From Gimesia chilikensis (GTDB taxonomy: Bacteria > Planctomycetota > Planctomycetia > Planctomycetales > Planctomycetaceae): DNA of 64,000 bases. The DNA lies in contig NZ_CP036266.1 in the NCBI RefSeq assembly GCF_007744075.1, positions 4,201,748 to 4,265,747 on the forward strand. The letters are read 5' to 3'. Shown here piece after piece: positions 9,902 through 21,244 of this stretch. Under the pieces are notes generated by a model. That model was not told the origin of the DNA. It ran no database searches and saw only the letters and a program-made list of their open reading frames with translations. Position 1 is the stretch's first letter. Each line of letters opens with the position of its first letter. Both the position numbers and the translations under genes were made by a program.

Positions 9902-11404
9902 ATGCGAATCGCAACCGGCGGTGTGCTTCATGAAACCAGCACCTACTCTGATCTTCCCACCACGCTGAATGATTTCATCAATGACCGTGGTCTGTTTCGT
10001 GGTCAGGAGATCATGGAGACGTTTCCCGGCGCAAATGTCTGTATTGGCGGCTTCATTGATGCAGCCAAACGACACGGTTTCGAACTGATTCCGCTGCTAT
10101 GGACGTTTGCTTTTCCCAGCGGTCTCATTGAACGGAAGACTTATGACGACCTGCTCGCTGAGTTCCTGGAACGACTGAAAGCGGCTGAAGACGAAGGGGG
10201 CCCGGTCGACGGTGTGCTGCTCGACCTGCACGGGGCGATGGTGATCGATGGCATTGAGGATGGCGACGGTCACTTCATTTCGAAAGTACGCGAGTACCTC
10301 GGAGACGACCGGCCGATCCTGGTGACTCCAGACATGCACGGCAACCATTCTCCGCTCCGCGTGGAACAGGCAACCGCCATCCTGGGTTACGACACCTATC
10401 CGCATATCGACATGAATGAGCGGGGACAGGAAGCAGCAGATCTCATCGTGCGGATTATCAACGGTGAGGTCAAACCGGTGATGACACTCCGACAGATTCC
10501 ATTGTTCTGGAGCACCGCCTGCCAGGTAACCGCACACATGCCGATGAGAGAGGTCATGGATTACGCGCATGAAATCGAAACCCGCCCCGGTATTCTGGGC
10601 GTTACCGTCTCGACAGGATTCCCCTGGGCCGACATCCCTGAAGTCGGCCCGTCCATCATCGTCGTGGCTGACAACGATCAGGAACTGGCAGACAAAACGG
10701 CGGACGAACTGAGTGGCTGGATCTGGGAACGGCGACGCCGCTGGTACAAACTGCCCTTCTCGGTCACCGATGCGATCAAAGAGGGACAGGAAATCGGCAA
10801 GTTCCCGATCATCCTGGCCGACCACGCCGACAATACTGGTGGTGGTACCGCCGGCGATTCGACTGAGATCCTGCAGACCTTTCTGGACATGAAACTGGAC
10901 AAGGCTTTAATTCTGTATATCGTCGATCCCGAGGTCGTGGCGCTGGCACAAGAAGCTGGCGTGGGGGACACGATTGAAACTGAGGTCGGCGGCAAGTCTG
11001 ATCCGATTCAGGGACCTCCGGTGAAGATGAAAGCCACCGTCAAAGCGCTGTCTCAGGGCGAGTTCAAGTACGATGGTCCGATGTATGCAGGACTGACGGG
11101 GAACATGGGTCCCTCTGCCTGGATTCAGCAGGATGGCGTCAACGTGGTGGTGGTGACTGCCCGCGAACAGCCTTTCGGGCCGGCGTTCTCCAAGACGCTG
11201 GGAATTGATTGTGAATCGATGAATTACATCTCAGTCAAATCATCGGCGCACTTCCGAGCCAGTTTTGAACCATTCGCCGGCTCGATCTTCAACGTGGAAG
11301 CCCGCGCGATTCACACGCACGACTTTGCCAAACTGAATCATCAGCGCAGAAAGCAGGATTTCTATCCGGTCGAAATCCCTTACGAATCGGCACCGGATAT
11401 TTAA
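9902..11404 (+). CDS. M81 family metallopeptidase (MlrC-like, DUF1485)
   Basis: Predicted metal-dependent hydrolase of the microcystinase C family, 500 residues. The frame is open from 9863, but the ATG at 9902 has a CAGGAG sequence upstream and gives the family's usual N-terminus, MRIATGGVLHETSTYSD. Characteristic stretches are GVLLDLHGAMV, TPDMHGNHS and YDTYPHIDMNERG in the N-terminal half, then LADHADNTGGGTAGDST, the family's D-x-x-DN-x-GGG motif. Family members cleave linear peptides or act on small cyclic substrates. The real substrate here is unknown. No signal peptide is visible, so it is likely cytoplasmic. It is convergent with the SUI1-like gene 12 bp away. Confidence 0.88.
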   Translation: MRIATGGVLHETSTYSDLPTTLNDFINDRGLFRGQEIMETFPGANVCIGGFIDAAKRHGFELIPLLWTFAFPSGLIERKTYDDLLAEFLERLKAAEDEGGPVDGVLLDLHGAMVIDGIEDGDGHFISKVREYLGDDRPILVTPDMHGNHSPLRVEQATAILGYDTYPHIDMNERGQEAADLIVRIINGEVKPVMTLRQIPLFWSTACQVTAHMPMREVMDYAHEIETRPGILGVTVSTGFPWADIPEVGPSIIVVADNDQELADKTADELSGWIWERRRRWYKLPFSVTDAIKEGQEIGKFPIILADHADNTGGGTAGDSTEILQTFLDMKLDKALILYIVDPEVVALAQEAGVGDTIETEVGGKSDPIQGPPVKMKATVKALSQGEFKYDGPMYAGLTGNMGPSAWIQQDGVNVVVVTAREQPFGPAFSKTLGIDCESMNYISVKSSAHFRASFEPFAGSIFNVEARAIHTHDFAKLNHQRRKQDFYPVEIPYESAPDI

Positions 11405-11416
11405 ACTGCGGGGGCT

Positions 11417-11758
11417 TCAGCCTTTGACTTTGAAGCCCATCTGCTGGAGAGTCTCGCGGACCCGGTCCAGTTGTTCTCCCTGAATTTCCAGATCTTCGTC
11501 CTTGAGTGCGCCGCCTGCGCCACAGCGGTCTTTGATCTGTTTCAAGAGTTCAGGGAGATCATTGCCTTCCGCGGGCAACCCACGGATCACGGTGACGCGT
11601 TTCCCTTTTTTGCGTTTTTCGATCGACAGCCGCGCAGTCTGCTGCTCGGGAGGAATCCGAAACGGTGGTTCGGGCGGGCAGATGCACTCCTCTTCCAGCT
11701 GATCGCATTTTTCGCAGCGGGGAGGTCGGTCAAAGGGAGTTCCTTCAAACAGACGCAT
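11417..11758 (-). CDS. SUI1/eIF1-like translation factor (YciH family)
   Basis: A 113-residue protein whose C-terminal half (about 45-113) is a SUI1 domain: KGKRVTVIRGLPAEGNDLP, then KDRCGAGGALKD and a final RVRETLQQMGFKVKG. Bacterial members are thought to influence initiation fidelity on the 30S subunit, by analogy with eIF1. The N-terminal half carries four cysteines in C-x2-C...C-x-C spacing (CEKC, CICP), suggesting a small metal-binding element. The frame is open to 11785, but the ATG at 11758 has a perfect AAGGAG seven bases upstream. It lies 29 bp downstream of uup on the same strand, so cotranscription is likely. Confidence 0.88.
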   Translation of the reverse strand: MRLFEGTPFDRPPRCEKCDQLEEECICPPEPPFRIPPEQQTARLSIEKRKKGKRVTVIRGLPAEGNDLPELLKQIKDRCGAGGALKDEDLEIQGEQLDRVRETLQQMGFKVKG

Positions 11759-11787
11759 GGTATCTCCTTCGTGGTTTGAATCCACGT

Positions 11788-13581
11788 TTATTGAACGCGC
11801 GATTCCAGTTCTTCCCAGCGTTCGAGCAGACGTTCCAGTTCACTCTGAATCGTTTGCAGACGATTTGAAGCATCCGTGATGATATCGCTACTCTGTTTGA
11901 AAAAGTCAGGATCTGACATCGCCAACTGCAGTTCGGTCTGTTCCTGTTCCAGTTCTTCGATCTGTTGAGGAATCTGTTCCAGTTCCCGTTCTTCTTTATA
12001 ACTCAGTTTGGCTTTCGGCTTGGGATTTTCCGGGCTGGCTACTGATTGGGGTTTTGACTCTGGCTTCTTCTCTTCGACGGCTTTGCTGTTTTCGGACTGT
12101 CTGAGATAATCATCGTAACCACCTGCGTATTCTTTGACGCTTCCGTCTTCATCAACGACGAGTGTGGCGGTGACCACATTATTCAGAAAGGCCCGGTCGT
12201 GGCTGACGAGCAGCAACGTTGCCGGATGATTGCAGATCAGTTCTTCCAGCAGTTCCAGGGTTTCGGCATCCAGATCGTTGGTCGGTTCGTCCAGCACGAA
12301 CAGGTTGGCCGGGCGTTTGAAGAGCTTGGCGAGTAATAATCGGTTGCGCTCTCCCCCGGAGAGGAAACGGGCCGGTCGGCGGGCTCGTTCCGGCGTGAAG
12401 AGAAAATCCTGCAGGTAACCGTAAATATTGCGGGGCTTGCCATCGATGGTGAGCGTCTCCTGACCTTCACCAACGTTTTCGATCACCGTCTTCTCTTCTT
12501 CGATCTGCTCGCGGAGTTGGTCGAAGTACAGGACTTCCAGATTGGTTCCCACCCGAATCGTGCCACTGTCCGGCTGTAAGTCTCCCAGCATCAATTTCAG
12601 CAGCGTGGTCTTGCCAGCACCGTTGCGGCCGATGATTCCGATTTTGTCTCCCCGAGAGATGAGTGTCGTAAAGTTGCGAATGACCGGTTCGTCACCATAC
12701 GAGAAGGAGACGTCTTTGGCTTCGATCACCATTTGTCCCGAGCGGTCGGCACTGGCGACCTGCAGATTGACGTTCCCCACCTGGGTGCGGCGCTGCTTGC
12801 GTTCTTCCCGCATTTTCTTTAAGGCTCGGACGCGCCCTTCGTTGCGGGTACGACGGGCCTTGATGCCCTGGCGGATCCAGACCTCTTCTTCTGCCAGCTT
12901 CTTATCGAATAATGCGTTCTGTTTTTCTTCCGCTTCGAGAAACGCTTCTTTACGTTTAAGGAAGGTATCGTAGTCGCAGGTCCAGTCATACATGTGACCG
13001 CGGTCAATTTCGATGATTCGCGTCGCCAGGGCCTGCAGGAAGACCCGGTCGTGGGTGACGAACAGCAGTGTTCCCTCGTAGGATTGCAGGAACTGTTCCA
13101 GCCATTTGATTGCAGGAATATCCAGATGGTTGGTCGGTTCGTCGAGTAGCAGGATGTCCGGCGCCTGCACAATTGCCCGCGCCAGTAATACCCGGCGTTT
13201 CATACCCGAGGAGAGGGATTCGAAGATTTCATCGCCGACCAGTCCCATGCGAGCGAGAATCTGATCGACGGCATGATCGACTTCCCAGTCATGCTCAAAG
13301 AAGGGGGCCGCCGCTTCCGCGACGAATTCATGGATCTGGTGTGCGCCCCCTGCGGGGACTTCCTGAACGAGTCGTGCCACGCGGAGGTCTTTATCGCGTT
13401 TGATGTCTCCGTGGTCCTGATCCAGTTCGCCCGCGATGATTTTCATCAGCGTGGATTTACCGGCCCCGTTACGCCCCAGCAGCCCGATGCGCTCTCCCGC
13501 ATTGATTTCGAGACTGATGCCATCCAGCAGTGGCGGACCACTCCAGGTAAAGGAGACTTCACTCAAGCTCAACAGTGACAT
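11788..13581 (-). CDS. uup: ABC-F family ATPase, Uup-like
   Basis: A soluble 597-residue protein with two ABC ATPase domains and no transmembrane segments, as in ribosome-associated ABC-F proteins. Walker A is GRNGAGKST in both halves. Walker B motifs are ILLLDEPTNHLD and LFVLDEPTNDLD. The second signature is LSGGERNR, whereas the first is the divergent LSSGMKRR. The C-terminal 80 residues form a charged coiled coil (QQIEELEQEQTELQL...SELERLLERWEELE), the feature that separates Uup from other ABC-F members. The family is implicated in translation and in precise excision or DNA-linked phenotypes. It is followed by the SUI1-like gene, consistent with a translation role. Confidence 0.92.
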   Translation of the reverse strand: MSLLSLSEVSFTWSGPPLLDGISLEINAGERIGLLGRNGAGKSTLMKIIAGELDQDHGDIKRDKDLRVARLVQEVPAGGAHQIHEFVAEAAAPFFEHDWEVDHAVDQILARMGLVGDEIFESLSSGMKRRVLLARAIVQAPDILLLDEPTNHLDIPAIKWLEQFLQSYEGTLLFVTHDRVFLQALATRIIEIDRGHMYDWTCDYDTFLKRKEAFLEAEEKQNALFDKKLAEEEVWIRQGIKARRTRNEGRVRALKKMREERKQRRTQVGNVNLQVASADRSGQMVIEAKDVSFSYGDEPVIRNFTTLISRGDKIGIIGRNGAGKTTLLKLMLGDLQPDSGTIRVGTNLEVLYFDQLREQIEEEKTVIENVGEGQETLTIDGKPRNIYGYLQDFLFTPERARRPARFLSGGERNRLLLAKLFKRPANLFVLDEPTNDLDAETLELLEELICNHPATLLLVSHDRAFLNNVVTATLVVDEDGSVKEYAGGYDDYLRQSENSKAVEEKKPESKPQSVASPENPKPKAKLSYKEERELEQIPQQIEELEQEQTELQLAMSDPDFFKQSSDIITDASNRLQTIQSELERLLERWEELESRVQ

Positions 13582-13610
13582 TACTCAGCACTTCCGCTCA
13601 CATGGATATA

Positions 13611-13635
13611 AAAAAACCCGACTCACATGGTCGGG
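13611..13635 (-). terminator. Rho-independent terminator downstream of the GlsB/YeaQ gene
   Basis: Read on the minus strand, a CCCGAC/GTCGGG six-base stem with a seven-base loop is followed directly by seven T residues. It lies about 110 bp after the stop of the membrane-protein gene and just before the uup start, separating the two units. Confidence 0.72.
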
Positions 13636-13743
13636 AATCGCTTGCACACGGACATGTTAAGTTCAGCTTCCGGAATCTGCAATGCCGGCGCGGAGCGGGA
13701 TTGATGAGAACCGGGGGATAAACGACCTGTCTGTTTCGGAAGA

Positions 13744-14022
13744 TTAAAGACGTTTGCGACCGGAGAGCAGGCTGAGGACGGATACAAACAGGGACGCCCC
13801 GATAATGGACCAGACCACAGGGTAGTTTCGCCCCCCCAGCGGAATCGAAAGAATTTCGGGCAGTTCGAGAGCCATGGCGAGTTTACTGCCGATCAGAGCG
13901 CCGATAAATCCCAGCGCAATCGACACCAGACAGCCCCCGCGCGTCGAGCCGGCCAGCGCCCGGGCGATACTGCCACACAGTCCTGAAACTACCAGCAGGA
14001 TGATCAGTTCCGTTAAATCCAT
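13744..14022 (-). CDS. GlsB/YeaQ/YmgE-family small membrane protein
   Basis: A 92-residue protein with three predicted membrane segments: LTELIILLVVSGLCGSIAR, GGCLVSIALGFIGALIGSKL and YPVVWSIIGASLFVSVLSLL. The glycine-rich G-x-x-x-x-I-G-A-x-x-G pattern of the middle helix is the family hallmark. E. coli relatives are transglycosylase-associated or stress-related proteins of unclear biochemical role. The frame extends to 14091, but the ATG at 14022 places the first helix at the N-terminus as in relatives. It is a single gene with a terminator downstream. Confidence 0.8.
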   Translation of the reverse strand: MDLTELIILLVVSGLCGSIARALAGSTRGGCLVSIALGFIGALIGSKLAMALELPEILSIPLGGRNYPVVWSIIGASLFVSVLSLLSGRKRL

Positions 14023-14309
14023 GGAATCCCTTAAGCGTCTAATGAAGCGAGATGAATGGGGAGCAGTCTGTCGGAAGCACAGACTCTGCAACCATACTCT
14101 AGGTCAGGTTGGACAGTCTGTCCAGTTCCGGTTCCCGATCAGAGGTTTCAGAACACATTTCACCCTTGCCCGAAAACCGGATTCACATCGCCGTTTGTTG
14201 ATCTGAATACTCGCCACGGGTGCGTTGATCTGCTAGCATGGCTTCAGTCCCGGTTTGCCTTAAAACCATTGATCCGACATGACGTTCTACCAGCTAATGA
14301 GGTCTCATC

Positions 14310-15506
14310 TTGCGCTCTCTGTTTACCGCCTGCTTCGCTTTTCTGATCACCTGCTCTGTTCTCACTCCAGTCAATGGCTTCAGTGCCGAACCGGATGATC
14401 AATCTGATCCCGCCCTGGTTGCTCCGCCAATCAATACGAACCCCGGTCCGGAATACGCGGATGACACGCGGATGTTCCAGGGAATCCCGGGACTGGAACG
14501 GTCCAAAGACGGTCGTCTGTGGGCCCTCTGGTATTCCGGTGGTATTACGGAGGGTGAACTGAACTACGTCATTCTGGTAACCAGTGGTGATGATGGCAAA
14601 ACCTGGTCGGGGCCTAAACTGGTCATCGATCCGCCTGGCCCCGTGCGTGCTTATGACCCCGCGTTATGGCGGGATCCCTCGGGAAAGCTGTGGCTGTTCT
14701 GGGCGCAGTCTTACCGCTGGTGGGACGGACGCAGTGGTGTCTGGGCAATTACGACCGATGAAGCCGACAAGGAGAATCCGACTTGGAGTAAACCCCGTCG
14801 TATCTGCAACGGGATCATGATGAATAAGCCCACGGTCCTGTCGAACGGCGACTGGCTGCTGCCCGTGGCCGTCTGGAAACAACCGGCTAAAGAGGCGATT
14901 GAGCACCGCTTCGATTTACCTGAGGAACGGGGCGGTAACATTATTATCTCCCGGGATCAAGGCAAAACGTTTGAACTGCTGGGACAGACCGATGTTCCCG
15001 AGCGTACTTTTGACGAACATATGATTGTCGAACGCAAGGACGGCAGCCTGTGGACCCTGGTACGTACGCGTTACGGCATTGGCGAATCAATTTCCACGGA
15101 CGGAGGTAAGACCTGGTCTGCCGGGAAAGCGTCGACCATTCCGCATATCAACGCCCGCTTCTTTATTCGTCGCCTGAATTCCGGCAATCTATTGCTGGTC
15201 CGTCACAATCCTGCGGACCGCAAGACGCGACGTGATCTGACCGCCTACATTTCAAAGGATGATGGCAAAACCTGGGAGGGAGGCCTGCTGCTGGATGAAC
15301 GGCCGGGAGTCTCCTATCCAGACGGTGTGCAGAGCAAAGATGGTACGATCTACATCATCTACGATTACTCCCGAACCGGCGATAAGAATATCCTGATGAC
15401 TACCTTTACCGAGGAAGACGTCCTGGCTGGTAAGCCGGTTTCCGGTAAAGTCCGTCAGCGGGTGCTCATCAATCAGGCAACGGGCGAAAGACCCAAGAAG
15501 AAATAA
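14310..15506 (+). CDS. Secreted sialidase-fold (BNR/Asp-box) protein
   Basis: 398 residues with a Sec signal peptide (MRSLFTACFAFLITCSVLTP...GFSA). Four Asp-box motifs mark a six-bladed sialidase-type propeller: SGDDGKTW, SRDQGKTF, STDGGKTW and SKDDGKTW. Conserved FRIP-like and arginine positions (e.g. SKDGRLWALWYSGG, LVRHNPADRKTRRD) fit the exo-alpha-sialidase family used on sialic acid or other sugars. True sialidase activity is unproven. Start is TTG at 14310 with GAGG seven bases upstream. The sulfatase-DUF1080 gene follows after 54 bp on the same strand, suggesting joint use on a sulfated glycan. Confidence 0.83.
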   Translation: MRSLFTACFAFLITCSVLTPVNGFSAEPDDQSDPALVAPPINTNPGPEYADDTRMFQGIPGLERSKDGRLWALWYSGGITEGELNYVILVTSGDDGKTWSGPKLVIDPPGPVRAYDPALWRDPSGKLWLFWAQSYRWWDGRSGVWAITTDEADKENPTWSKPRRICNGIMMNKPTVLSNGDWLLPVAVWKQPAKEAIEHRFDLPEERGGNIIISRDQGKTFELLGQTDVPERTFDEHMIVERKDGSLWTLVRTRYGIGESISTDGGKTWSAGKASTIPHINARFFIRRLNSGNLLLVRHNPADRKTRRDLTAYISKDDGKTWEGGLLLDERPGVSYPDGVQSKDGTIYIIYDYSRTGDKNILMTTFTEEDVLAGKPVSGKVRQRVLINQATGERPKKK

Positions 15507-15560
15507 GTTTTCAACGGTCTTTTATTTCAATCAACGACTCGACAACATGAGGTTTTACCG

Positions 15561-17555
15561 ATGAGGTGTCTGTTTTATCTGGTCGTATTATCCGGTCTGT
15601 TGTTCGTACCCGCGGAGTCTTTTGCGAAAGCGCGGCAAAATGTACTGATCCTGTTTTCTGACAATCAGAACCAGGAAGACTGTGGCTGCTACGGCAACAA
15701 GGTAATCAAGACACCTCATATCGATCAACTGGCCCGGGAAGGGACGCGTTACCAGTATGCATTCGCGACCACTGCTTCCTGCGGTCCCTGTCGCGGTGTG
15801 TTTTATACCGGGTTACAGACTTATGCGAACGGGCAGTACGGTCATCCACATGGTGCGCATAATTTTCGACTGAGACCGCATGTCGAGACCGTTTTCGCGC
15901 TGCTACACAAAAACAAGTATCGGACGGGGATGATCGGCAAATACCATCTCTGGCCGGAAGATACCACAATCGATTTTCAACCTAAAGTTGGCAGTTACGC
16001 GGTCAAGGCGATGTCCGACCTGGCTACCGAGTTTATCCAGCAGGAAAGTGATGAACCGTTCTTCCTGGTGCTGGGTTTTCACGATCCGCATCCGACTTCC
16101 CGCACACAACCGGAATGGGGTGTGAGAGCCCCCGAACCCGGAATGCCGGTAGAAGAATACGATCCTGCGCAGATCCAGGTGCCCCGATATCTGCCAGATC
16201 GACCTGAAGTACGAGAAGGACTGGCCGGCTATTACCAGCAGATCAGTTATATGGACGCCGGCATTGGTCGTATTCTCAAGGCACTGGAAGAAGCGGGGCA
16301 CGCGGACGATACGCTGGTCATTTTCACCAGCGATCACGGTTCCTCTGAGCCCGGGGCGATGGCTAACCATTACGATCCGGGCGTACATGTGCCGATGATT
16401 ATCCGCGAACCGGGACTGCCGACTGAGAAACAGGGAGTCGTCTCAGACGCGATGGTCTCGCTGCTCGATGTCACTCCGACGGTGCTGGACTGGACGCAGA
16501 CCAAAGGGCCTCGCTACAAGTTGCAGGGACGGAGCATGCTGCCAACGGTCGGTCAGCAGCACACTCCCGGCTGGGACGATGTCATCCTGGCTCATAACTT
16601 TCATGAAGTGACCATGTATTATCCAATGCGGACAATTCGCACCCGCGACTATAAGCTGATCTGGAACCTGGAATGGCGATCAAAGTATCCCCTGCCCATC
16701 GACACCCTTTCGCGGGCCACCTGGAATGAAACACTGCGTTTGCAGGAACCGACACTCGGGCAGCGGACCGTACACAAATTCCTGTTCCGTGACGAAGTTG
16801 AACTGTACGATCTGAAGCAGGATCCGGACGAGGTCATCAACGTGGCCTGTCAGCCCGAAAATCAGGATATCCGCAGAGCGCTCTCGGAAAAGCTGCTGAA
16901 ATATCTGGAGGAGTCCGATGATTTGTGGCTCAAACAGTATACGCTGCCGATCTCGTGTGAATCGCCTGCAGAGGAACAGGAGGCAGAATACATGCCTCTG
17001 TTCAACGGCAAGGATCTGACCGGCTGGACCTTAAAGCGGGCCAACCGCAAAGGATATCACGTTGCCGACGGCAAGCTGATCTGTCCCTCTGATGGAGGGG
17101 GCTTCCTGTTTACCGAGAAAGAATTCGGCGACTTCAGTCTGAAGTTCGATTTCAAACTCACCGAAGGGGCCAACAACGGAATTGCCATCCGCTGTCCCCT
17201 CGTCGATCAAAGGCCCGCCTATGAAGGGATCGAAATCCAGGTACTGGATAACAAAGGCTACCCGAAGAAGTTGAAGCCAACCCAATATCATGGTTCAGTG
17301 TATGATGTGATCCCGGCGAAGAAAGGTGCTTTGAAACCGGCCGGAGAATGGAACCACGAGGAAATTATCTGTCGCGGTTCGAAAATCACCGTGATTGTCA
17401 ATGACATGCCCGTGCTGCAGACCGACCTGGCGGACATCAAAGACCCCAAGGTGCTCGAAAAGCACCCCGGTCTCAAACGAAAACGCGGTCATATCGGCCT
17501 GTTGGGCCATGGCAGTCACGTGGAGTATAAAAACATCCGGGTCAAAGAGTATTGA
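15561..17555 (+). CDS. Secreted sulfatase fused to a C-terminal DUF1080 (LamG-like/3-keto-disaccharide hydrolase) domain
   Basis: 664 residues: a signal peptide (cleavage near residue 22), a type I sulfatase domain (about 25-460) and a DUF1080 domain (about 475-664). The formylglycine signature is C74-G-P-C-R78 in TTASCGPCRGVFYTG, and the cysteine needs conversion by a formylglycine-generating enzyme. Metal and substrate residues show in GMIGKYHLW and FTSDHGSSEPG. The DUF1080 part begins MPLFNGKDLTGW and includes NNGIAIRCP and YHGSVYDVIPAKKGALKPAGEWN, typical of that sugar-binding/hydrolase fold. It probably removes sulfate from an extracellular glycan. The substrate cannot be read from sequence. 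Confidence 0.92.
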   Translation: MRCLFYLVVLSGLLFVPAESFAKARQNVLILFSDNQNQEDCGCYGNKVIKTPHIDQLAREGTRYQYAFATTASCGPCRGVFYTGLQTYANGQYGHPHGAHNFRLRPHVETVFALLHKNKYRTGMIGKYHLWPEDTTIDFQPKVGSYAVKAMSDLATEFIQQESDEPFFLVLGFHDPHPTSRTQPEWGVRAPEPGMPVEEYDPAQIQVPRYLPDRPEVREGLAGYYQQISYMDAGIGRILKALEEAGHADDTLVIFTSDHGSSEPGAMANHYDPGVHVPMIIREPGLPTEKQGVVSDAMVSLLDVTPTVLDWTQTKGPRYKLQGRSMLPTVGQQHTPGWDDVILAHNFHEVTMYYPMRTIRTRDYKLIWNLEWRSKYPLPIDTLSRATWNETLRLQEPTLGQRTVHKFLFRDEVELYDLKQDPDEVINVACQPENQDIRRALSEKLLKYLEESDDLWLKQYTLPISCESPAEEQEAEYMPLFNGKDLTGWTLKRANRKGYHVADGKLICPSDGGGFLFTEKEFGDFSLKFDFKLTEGANNGIAIRCPLVDQRPAYEGIEIQVLDNKGYPKKLKPTQYHGSVYDVIPAKKGALKPAGEWNHEEIICRGSKITVIVNDMPVLQTDLADIKDPKVLEKHPGLKRKRGHIGLLGHGSHVEYKNIRVKEY

Positions 17556-17606
17556 GCTGCGTAACGCTGCGAATATCGCTTTAACCCGGGCCGTACCAGA
17601 CAGTAC

Positions 17607-19391
<1,785 letters not shown>

Positions 19392-19635
19392 TACTCTACC
19401 AGGTCGTATTTTCAGAGGAATTATCAGTAAAACGTATACACGAGGACAGAGAAGATAACGGGAACCTCGAAATGATTCAATTGATCAAACGTGCTGCTTT
19501 TGCAGTGATCCCGATTCATCTCACTACGAACTTTCTCGGCCCTTGACGGTTGTAGCAATTATTACAGCCCGGAAAGCGAGGGAAACGTTGAATTCTCGCC
19601 ACATGCAGCCGGTTCCTGATCTATCTTTTCAGTAA

Positions 19636-21210
19636 GTGCGCAATGTCAAAATATCCGGATTAGAGAGCGTGAAACTCTGTACCGTTCCGGACATACGGAA
19701 ACGCGGATTTCCAACTGAATCGAGTTCGATGATTAATCAAGGAAATTCATCCAGTCCTCCTGCCGAGCGGGCCGCTCCCAGTACGAGAATGCCCGATACG
19801 CAGAGCATGCGCGCTCAAAACGCGGCCTCTCCACGACGTCGTCGCCCGCTTCCTCAATCAATCATCGGGGGAAATTCGGCTCCCCACAATGCTTATATCC
19901 TATTTCTGTTGGTCAACATTAATCTGTTTTTGAGACCCGCGGAGCTGGTTCCGGCTCTGAAGGGACTGCCGATCTATGAGGTGCTGATCCTGTCATCCTT
20001 CTTTCTGTCACTGGATCAGATTAAGCGTGTGGTGCAGTTTCCGAACCTGAAACGTCAGCCGATAACGCTGTGCGTAATTGGGGTGCTGGTTGCTGTTGCG
20101 ATGTCGCATCTATCGCATATGTACCTCTACGGGGTACGGACATCGACGATCGCATTTCTGAAAACACTGATTTATTACATTCTGCTCATCTCCATTATCG
20201 ATTCACCGAAGCGTCTGAAAGGACTGCTGAAGACGGTGGCGATTTCGTCATCGGTGATGATTCTGCTCTGTGTGATTGACTATGCCGGGATCATCGACTT
20301 TGAATTCATCAAACACGTCAGCGACCGTGACGGCGTCTCAGATGCGGGTGAAGTCATTCGCGTCTTCCGAATGCGGGGTACGGGTATCTTCCAGGATCCC
20401 AACGACCTGTCCGTACTGATTGTCGCCACCGGTATGCTGTGCCTCTACTTTTTCAACGATCCAGCCAAGAGCCCGTTTCGGTTCCTGTGGATCGTGAGCA
20501 TGATCATCCTGATGATCGGCCTGCTGGATACCCGCTCACGCGGCGGCCTGTTGACTCTGGGCATCGCAGGTATGGTCTTTGTATTACCGAAATATGGTAA
20601 GAAAGCCGCGATTGTCTGCGCAGTCGTGGGTGTTGCCGGTCTGACAGTGCTCGCAGGGCGACAGGGTAATATTGACTTGAACTCCGGTACCGGACACGAC
20701 CGGATTTTGCTCTGGCGCGAGGGGATCTCTGCCCTGAAGTCAGCGAATCTGTTTTTCGGAATCGGCCAGGGTGAATACTCCGATATGGCGGGGCTCGCGG
20801 CTCATAATTCTTACGTGCACGCGTTTACGGAACTGGGGCTGTTTGGCGGTACCCTGTTCATTGGCTGTTTCTTTTTTGCTGGCCTGGGGCTGTATCGTCT
20901 GGTGCGATTCCAGATCGCGTCCCGGGGAAAACCAATCATGCGTGATCGGGAACTGGAACGTTACCTGCCTTACGCCTGTGCGATTCTGGCAGCCTGGTGT
21001 GGCGGGATGATGTCACTCTCCCGCTGTTACGTCGTTCCCACCTACATGATTGTAGGAGTCTCTGCGGCTTATCTGAACCTGGCGGGAGCCAGTCTGGCGC
21101 GACCCACTCCCATCGTTTACTGGAACAAACAACATCAGCTCTGGCTGATTGGCATCAGCGTGGGAATGCTGATCTCGATTGCCATTTTTGTACGAATTTT
21201 CGCCGGCTGA
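19636..21210 (+). CDS. Wzy/WaaL-type O-antigen polymerase or ligase, polytopic membrane protein
   Basis: 524 residues (from a GTG at 19636; an ATG at 19729 giving 493 residues is equally plausible). A hydrophilic N-terminal stretch is followed by about 10-12 transmembrane helices. The large periplasmic loop near the C-terminal third carries GTGHDRILLWREG, FFGIGQGEY and AAHNSYVHAFTELGLFGG, the signature region of the PF04932 Wzy/WaaL family. The protein is predicted to polymerise or ligate lipid-linked oligosaccharide repeats at the outer face of the inner membrane. It opens the exopolysaccharide locus, and the flippase gene starts 34 bp downstream. Confidence 0.85.
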   Translation: MRNVKISGLESVKLCTVPDIRKRGFPTESSSMINQGNSSSPPAERAAPSTRMPDTQSMRAQNAASPRRRRPLPQSIIGGNSAPHNAYILFLLVNINLFLRPAELVPALKGLPIYEVLILSSFFLSLDQIKRVVQFPNLKRQPITLCVIGVLVAVAMSHLSHMYLYGVRTSTIAFLKTLIYYILLISIIDSPKRLKGLLKTVAISSSVMILLCVIDYAGIIDFEFIKHVSDRDGVSDAGEVIRVFRMRGTGIFQDPNDLSVLIVATGMLCLYFFNDPAKSPFRFLWIVSMIILMIGLLDTRSRGGLLTLGIAGMVFVLPKYGKKAAIVCAVVGVAGLTVLAGRQGNIDLNSGTGHDRILLWREGISALKSANLFFGIGQGEYSDMAGLAAHNSYVHAFTELGLFGGTLFIGCFFFAGLGLYRLVRFQIASRGKPIMRDRELERYLPYACAILAAWCGGMMSLSRCYVVPTYMIVGVSAAYLNLAGASLARPTPIVYWNKQHQLWLIGISVGMLISIAIFVRIFAG

Positions 21211-21244
21211 CCTGTCGTCAGTACGGATCTTCGAAAGAACAAAC

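Noticed and set aside
10097-10825. 242-codon minus-strand frame inside the M81 peptidase gene
   Set aside because: The plus strand carries all M81 motifs. The antisense frame is a codon-bias shadow.
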